Origin: AWTP1-9 sp035703165
GTDB taxonomy: Bacteria > Bacteroidota > Bacteroidia > Chitinophagales > Chitinophagaceae
Length of the DNA: 64,000 nt
NCBI GenBank assembly: GCA_035703165.1
Contig: DASSYR010000110.1
Coordinates: forward strand, 5,711 to 69,710
Direction of reading: 5' to 3'
Shown: one piece after another, positions 60,971 through 64,000 of the stretch
How the letters are laid out: every line of letters starts with the position of its first letter
Position numbering within the stretch: the first letter of the stretch is position 1
Position numbers and translations under genes: made by a program
The notes under the pieces: model-generated
What the model saw: the letters and a program-made list of their open reading frames with translations, nothing else
What the model was told of the DNA's origin: nothing
Database searches by the model: none

Positions 60971-61102
60971 ATGCAGATTCGGATTTCTACTTTGGAAAAA
61001 CTGGCTTCTGTTTCTGAAGTTTCTATTTCAAAGTTTTTTTAGTAGGATGACTTAGAAGAAGAATTGAATTTGCCTTTAATGCAAAAAATAAAAATGATTT
61101 AA
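60971..61102 (+). pseudogene. Eroded small gene before hicB, with a double in-frame TAG
   Basis: From the ATG at 60971 the frame reads MQIRISTLEKLASVSEVSIS then KFF, meets two adjacent TAG codons near 61040, and continues in the same frame as DDLEEELNLPLMQKIKMI to a TAA at 61100-61102, one base before the hicB ATG. The composition looks protein-coding on both sides of the stops. It may be a decayed regulator of the hicBA locus. Confidence 0.3.
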
Positions 61103-61103
61103 T

Positions 61104-61328
61104 ATGTACACATACAAAATTCTTTTACACAAAGAAACCGAAGGCGGTTTTACGGTTTCTGTTCCTGTACTGCCCGGCTGTATTACTTATGGCGAAGATG
61201 TGGACGAAGCTATAGCTATGGCAAAAGAAGCTATTGAACTTTATATTGAAGAATTGCAGGAAAGAGGCGAAGCTATTCCCGATGATAGCAATACATTGGA
61301 ATACTCTTTAAATTTAGAAGCTGTATGA
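61104..61328 (+). CDS. hicB: HicB family antitoxin
   Basis: 74 residues of the HicB fold: MYTYKILLHKETEGGFTVSVPVLPGCITYGED then ELYIEELQERGEAIPDD, the typical short form that neutralises HicA and represses its own promoter. Its stop overlaps the hicA start (ATGA at 61325-61328), giving translational coupling with the antitoxin first. The locus is intact, unlike the pair at 42 kb. Confidence 0.9.
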   Translation: MYTYKILLHKETEGGFTVSVPVLPGCITYGEDVDEAIAMAKEAIELYIEELQERGEAIPDDSNTLEYSLNLEAV

Positions 61329-61531
61329 ACCTAAGCCCAAAGCATCTCATAAAAATACTGGAACTACACGGCTTTGTTTTTAAACGATCCAAGGGCTCTC
61401 ACGAATTGTATTACAATGCCCAAACCAATAAAACCGTTATCGTGCCTGTACATGGTGGCAAGGATATGAAAAAAGGTACTCTCCTTGCTATTCTTAAACA
61501 GGCTGGTATTGATAAAAAAGATTTGGACTAA
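61325..61531 (+). CDS. hicA: HicA mRNA interferase toxin
   Basis: 68 residues of the double-stranded RNA-binding-like fold: KHLIKILELHGFVFKRSKGSHELY with the catalytic His in GSHELY, followed by VIVPVHGGKDMKKGTLLAILKQAGID. Cleaves mRNA and tmRNA in characterised members. Length is normal. Coupled to hicB by a 4-base overlap. Confidence 0.92.
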   Translation: MNLSPKHLIKILELHGFVFKRSKGSHELYYNAQTNKTVIVPVHGGKDMKKGTLLAILKQAGIDKKDLD

Positions 61532-61588
61532 AAATATTTTTTGCTCCTTCTAAACTTACCCCATACCTTAAGGAAAAGAACAAATTAC

Positions 61589-62020
61589 TTACTCTATCTT
61601 AAATTGTAATTCCTTTGGTATCCCCAACTCCTCTCGCTTTTTTATATATTCGTCTTTACTATATGGACCAAAAAGCAAGTCTGCTTTTTTTTGAATAATG
61701 AAATATTTTAAAGAATCTTTTTCAGTGATATTTGAGGATGTTTTATCAAAGACACTATCTATTTTTTGTTGAAGAGCTATAATGTAATCTTTATTAGTAT
61801 TTACACTAATTATATTCCCACTAATTTTTACATTGCTAAATAAATATTTTTGTGTGGATTTATAAATAATCGCTCCCCCAGGATATCCTACATCTATAGC
61901 TTCGTATTCAGGTAGATAGTAGTAGTTGTCTCCCAAATTTTGGTCATCTGATCTCCGGATAATAAAAAATAAAATACCTAAGAAAAGTATAACAGCAATT
62001 GTAATGATCCATTTTTTCAT
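61589..62020 (-). CDS. Single-helix membrane protein, possible immunity protein
   Basis: 143 residues with one N-terminal membrane helix (about 4-21) and a soluble domain with DNYYYLPEYEAIDVGYPGGA, YLFSNVKISGNIISV and a helical C terminus. It lies downstream of the toxin-like gene pair at the window edge, on the same strand, separated by the REP/transposase remnant. Placement suggests a second immunity gene, but nothing in the sequence proves it. No known family recognised. Confidence 0.5.
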   Translation of the reverse strand: MKKWIITIAVILFLGILFFIIRRSDDQNLGDNYYYLPEYEAIDVGYPGGAIIYKSTQKYLFSNVKISGNIISVNTNKDYIIALQQKIDSVFDKTSSNITEKDSLKYFIIQKKADLLFGPYSKDEYIKKREELGIPKELQFKIE

Positions 62021-62078
62021 TTTATCCAGATAATTGGATTATTATAATGTATCTTAAAGTTCACACCTCGATTTTCCA

Positions 62079-62124
62079 GGCGAGTGTCGTGATGGACTAG
62101 GGCGTTGGGGCTGAGGCACTCGCC
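62079..62124. repeat. REP-like palindrome, left copy
   Basis: 46 bases. GGCGAGTG (62079-62086) pairs with CACTCGCC (62117-62124), with a G-rich interior. It is the inverted counterpart of the copy at 62556: after reverse-complementing that one, both begin GGCGAGTGTCGTG and end GGCACTCGCC. They flank a transposase remnant as in REPtrons. Confidence 0.75.
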
Positions 62125-62151
62125 CCCAACATATGTACTACAACTCAATCA

Positions 62152-62555
62152 TCAGCTACTAGCCAGTTTGGTTAGATCAATATCTTCCAAATGTAAATAA
62201 TGCAACACTTCATAAATACCCTGTTTACCAGTTAAATAAAAGTTAGCAGAGCTGTGCTGGTATTCAATTGCAGAGGGCGCCAAATTCCATTTGCCCCTGC
62301 ATGGGTTGTTGTGCATATATTCAAGTTTCTGAATTATAAAATCATTGCCGTAACAATGTTTCCAGCTAAATGTGTCTTCCCATATCTCAAATAATTTTCC
62401 TCTTATTTTATCACTTTTATGTACCGAAGCTTCCAGCTTTGCTAAAATATTGTTTTGATTATTTCTCTTCAGCCGTTTTATAATATCCTATCCAATAAAC
62501 CTTTTGCCATCACCAATAATTTTATTGAAGCTCTTATTGGTTTTGCGGCTAATAC
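62152..62555 (-). pseudogene. Decayed REP-associated tyrosine transposase (RAYT/IS200-like)
   Basis: Minus-strand translation gives RKTNKSFNKIIGDGKRFIG, an in-frame TAG (62488-62490), then DIIKRLKRNNQNNILAKLEA and later LEYMHNNPCRGKWNLAPSAI up to the stop at 62152-62154. IHNNPC-like motifs and KRLK are diagnostic of Y1 REP-associated transposases. The N-terminal catalytic HUH part is missing, so this is a remnant. The REP palindromes lie directly on each side, the right one abutting the truncated 5' end. Confidence 0.78.
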
Positions 62556-62600
62556 GGCGAGTGCCACAACCCCTATACACTGCCCTGCACGACACTCGCC
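62556..62600. repeat. REP-like palindrome, right copy (inverted)
   Basis: 45 bases. GGCGAGTG (62556-62563) pairs with CACTCGCC (62593-62600). In inverse orientation to the left copy, with the transposase remnant between. Interior differs from the left copy by several bases. Confidence 0.75.
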
Positions 62601-62682
62601 GGGGAATGAGCTGGCACAAGAAAACAATTCACCCTATCCTCGCCTCATTCTTCTACCAGATGGGAGCAGCAACTGCGCTTTA

Positions 62683-63135
62683 TTAAGTCCTTTTATATAG
62701 TTCGGGATATTTTTCCATCATAAACCTTTTTATGTCCTTAACTTTTGATTCATAATTCCCTTCCCTAAAGAAGTCGTTTAATTCTGTGAAATTTTCACAA
62801 ACCACATCTGTTATATATCTCAATTGCTTCCGATAACACTCATCAATATTACTTTCTTCAGGAAAATATTTAGCCTCTGGAGCTTTTGGAGTAGCATCTT
62901 TATTTAGATACTGTAATAAATTAAAGAGATTAATTTCATCATCCGAGTGACCTATCTTATACAATGTAGCATAAAACTCTCTCCTGTATTTTTCGAGCCT
63001 AACAACAAAAATGTCAGAACTATACTCAACTGAGTATGATTGGCCATCCCCTTGTTCATTTTGCTTTTTAAGACCAAATCTTTCTATTAGCTTTTCAAAA
63101 TATTCATAGATATATTTTACAAAACTTGGTTTCAT
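62683..63135 (-). CDS. Possible immunity protein for the upstream toxin-like protein
   Basis: 150 residues, mostly helical and acidic, starting MKPSFVKYIYEYFEKLIERF, with IFVVRLEKYRREFYATLYKIG and ending SKVKDIKRFMMEKYPELYKRT. No membrane segment. It begins 9 bases after the stop of a toxin-like gene and on the same strand, the usual place for the immunity gene of a polymorphic toxin. No family match by eye. Confidence 0.5.
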   Translation of the reverse strand: MKPSFVKYIYEYFEKLIERFGLKKQNEQGDGQSYSVEYSSDIFVVRLEKYRREFYATLYKIGHSDDEINLFNLLQYLNKDATPKAPEAKYFPEESNIDECYRKQLRYITDVVCENFTELNDFFREGNYESKVKDIKRFMMEKYPELYKRT

Positions 63136-63143
63136 ACTTTATT

Positions 63144-63872
63144 TTATTTTTTGATTAATCTTGAAAAATCATCAATCCACTGGTAACCACGCTCAGTTAA
63201 ATACTTAATCTCTCTTGCAAGCACTGAATTGGGATCAAGTTTTGCAGGATTAAATTTTCCGGCGAATACTACATCATCACCTCTTTTGACAACTCCGGCC
63301 AAAAATCTTTCATTCTTAGCCCAAGTCCATGCATCATCAGTTACGTTGAGGAAATTTGCACCAATATCTTTAGCAAATTGGCGGTAAATAGCTCTTGGGC
63401 CAATAACAGATACCCCCTTAGCGGCCTTAAACAAATTTCTTATACTACGAACTGAGGTATATATTCCTTTGAAAAGACTTAGGCCTCCCTTTAAATCCAC
63501 AGGTGGAGGTTCGCCCGTAATATAGGCAAGTCCTATAGCGTTTCCTTCAAGATCATACCTTAATCTACCTTCTGTACGACCATTTAAAAAATACCAAACC
63601 TTACCATACCAACTCGTAATCGGTGGTAATTTAGGAGCTCCATCAAAAAGCTTGATTTTCGACCTTGGCCCTGATCCCTCTGTATTACCTCCCTTTTTTC
63701 CACCACCACCGCTTGTAAATTGAGCATTCGAGTTTATGGTTTCATTATCAATGATGTCAACAGTAAGATTTGCCCCCTGTGATGCTGACCCTGCCTGCGT
63801 AGTCAAGTTCCCAAGAAGCTGATTCGTAATAATCTGGTGCTGCACACCGGCGTTAAATAAAGACACAGCCAA
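63144..63872 (-). CDS. Polymorphic-toxin-like protein (C-terminal toxin domain suspected)
   Basis: Up to 242 residues. Start uncertain: TTG at 63872 or GTG at 63866, with no ATG in the early part. A Gly/Ser-rich linker (TSGGGGKKGGNTEGSG) and a region GRTEGRLRYDLEGNAIGLAYITGE precede a charged C-terminal ~110 residues (RAIYRQFAKDIGANFLNVTDDAW and KYLTERGYQWIDDFSRLIKK). This pattern, a linker plus compact C-terminal domain followed by a small acidic gene, is that of polymorphic toxins with immunity. Function not recognisable. Confidence 0.5.
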   Translation of the reverse strand: MAVSLFNAGVQHQIITNQLLGNLTTQAGSASQGANLTVDIIDNETINSNAQFTSGGGGKKGGNTEGSGPRSKIKLFDGAPKLPPITSWYGKVWYFLNGRTEGRLRYDLEGNAIGLAYITGEPPPVDLKGGLSLFKGIYTSVRSIRNLFKAAKGVSVIGPRAIYRQFAKDIGANFLNVTDDAWTWAKNERFLAGVVKRGDDVVFAGKFNPAKLDPNSVLAREIKYLTERGYQWIDDFSRLIKK

Positions 63873-63882
63873 GGCAATACCC

Positions 63883-64000
63883 TTAGCTCGTTCTTATATC
63901 TTCTACTTCTCTTTTAATAAAAAAAGAACAAGCCAGAGCCACATCATTAAATTCAAAATCCTCCATTTGTCCGTTTGATCCTACCTTACCTACTACATAC
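63883..64000 (-). CDS. Partial gene at window edge
   Basis: The C-terminal 38 residues read YVVGKVGSNGQMEDFEFNDV then ALACSFFIKREVEDIRTS, ending at TAA (63883-63885), 10 bases before the likely start of the toxin-like gene. Probably part of the same operon. Too short to identify; it might be the end of a carrier protein for the toxin. Confidence 0.45.
   Translation of the reverse strand, partial: YVVGKVGSNGQMEDFEFNDVALACSFFIKREVEDIRTS

Noticed and set aside
62455..62700. Plus-strand open frame over the right REP copy
   Set aside because: Antisense to the transposase remnant and through the palindrome; no motif.
1..64000. CRISPR array, complete insertion sequence or rRNA operon
   Set aside because: No regularly spaced repeats with unique spacers, no complete transposase, and no rRNA sequence were found; the only mobile trace is the REP/RAYT remnant.

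Overview
The window looks like chromosomal DNA of a Bacteroidota, most likely Sphingobacteriia/Chitinophagaceae-like. The evidence is: AT-rich DNA; no Shine-Dalgarno consensus before the genes; a recurrent TAnnTTTGC-type -7 promoter element; type IX secretion hallmarks (a PorP/SprF-like protein beside a giant PKD protein with a gliding-motility C-terminal signal, SprB repeats); a SecDF fusion; BlaI/M56 pairs; and a TonB protein fused to an N-terminal secreted domain. The species cannot be named from sequence reading alone.

Region by region. 1-5.4 kb: groES-groEL (minus strand, groEL cut by the window edge), then nusB, a DUF1573 lipoprotein, yajC, coaE and a CPBP membrane protease, then an RlmK-like methyltransferase. 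5.5-12.4 kb: aminotransferase, class A beta-lactamase-like serine hydrolase, secDF, a zinc-ribbon membrane protein and an IscA-type Fe-S carrier. 12.5-14.6 kb: a membrane-anchored unknown followed by a stand-alone methylmalonyl-CoA mutase catalytic subunit. 14.9-18.9 kb: a five-gene exported module (small c-type haem lipoprotein, OB-fold protein, YceI, DUF5777 barrel, SprB-repeat lipoprotein ending in a CX4CH domain). 19-27 kb: DUF4242, an outer-membrane protein, NAD(P)HX repair enzyme, membrane pyrophosphatase, a candidate small structured RNA, and a blaI-blaR1-like pair. 27-33.3 kb: PorP-like protein, the 1527-residue PKD protein, and a WbqC-like protein. 33.6-42 kb: LEA14-like lipoprotein, bacilliredoxin, Hsp20, a 26-residue membrane microprotein, arginine decarboxylase, rpmI-rplT with a structured leader, an SpmA/SpmB-like protein, and ychF. 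42-51 kb: a HicB/HicA pair with a frameshifted toxin, tRNA-Leu(CAA), hscB, saccharopine-dehydrogenase-like enzyme, tRNA methyltransferase, tsaD, a MacB-type permease, prfC, a YkgJ-like protein and xerD. 51-60.5 kb: both topoisomerase IV subunits with two genes between them, then three exported proteins. 60.5-64 kb: an accessory stretch with an intact hicBA pair, a decayed REP-associated transposase between two inverted REP palindromes, and what looks like a polymorphic toxin plus immunity gene running to the window edge.

Most of the window is housekeeping (protein folding and export, translation, Fe-S biogenesis, DNA topology). The parts most likely to hold something undescribed are the haem/YceI/SprB export module, the candidate sRNA ahead of blaI, the rpmI leader, and the accessory right end.
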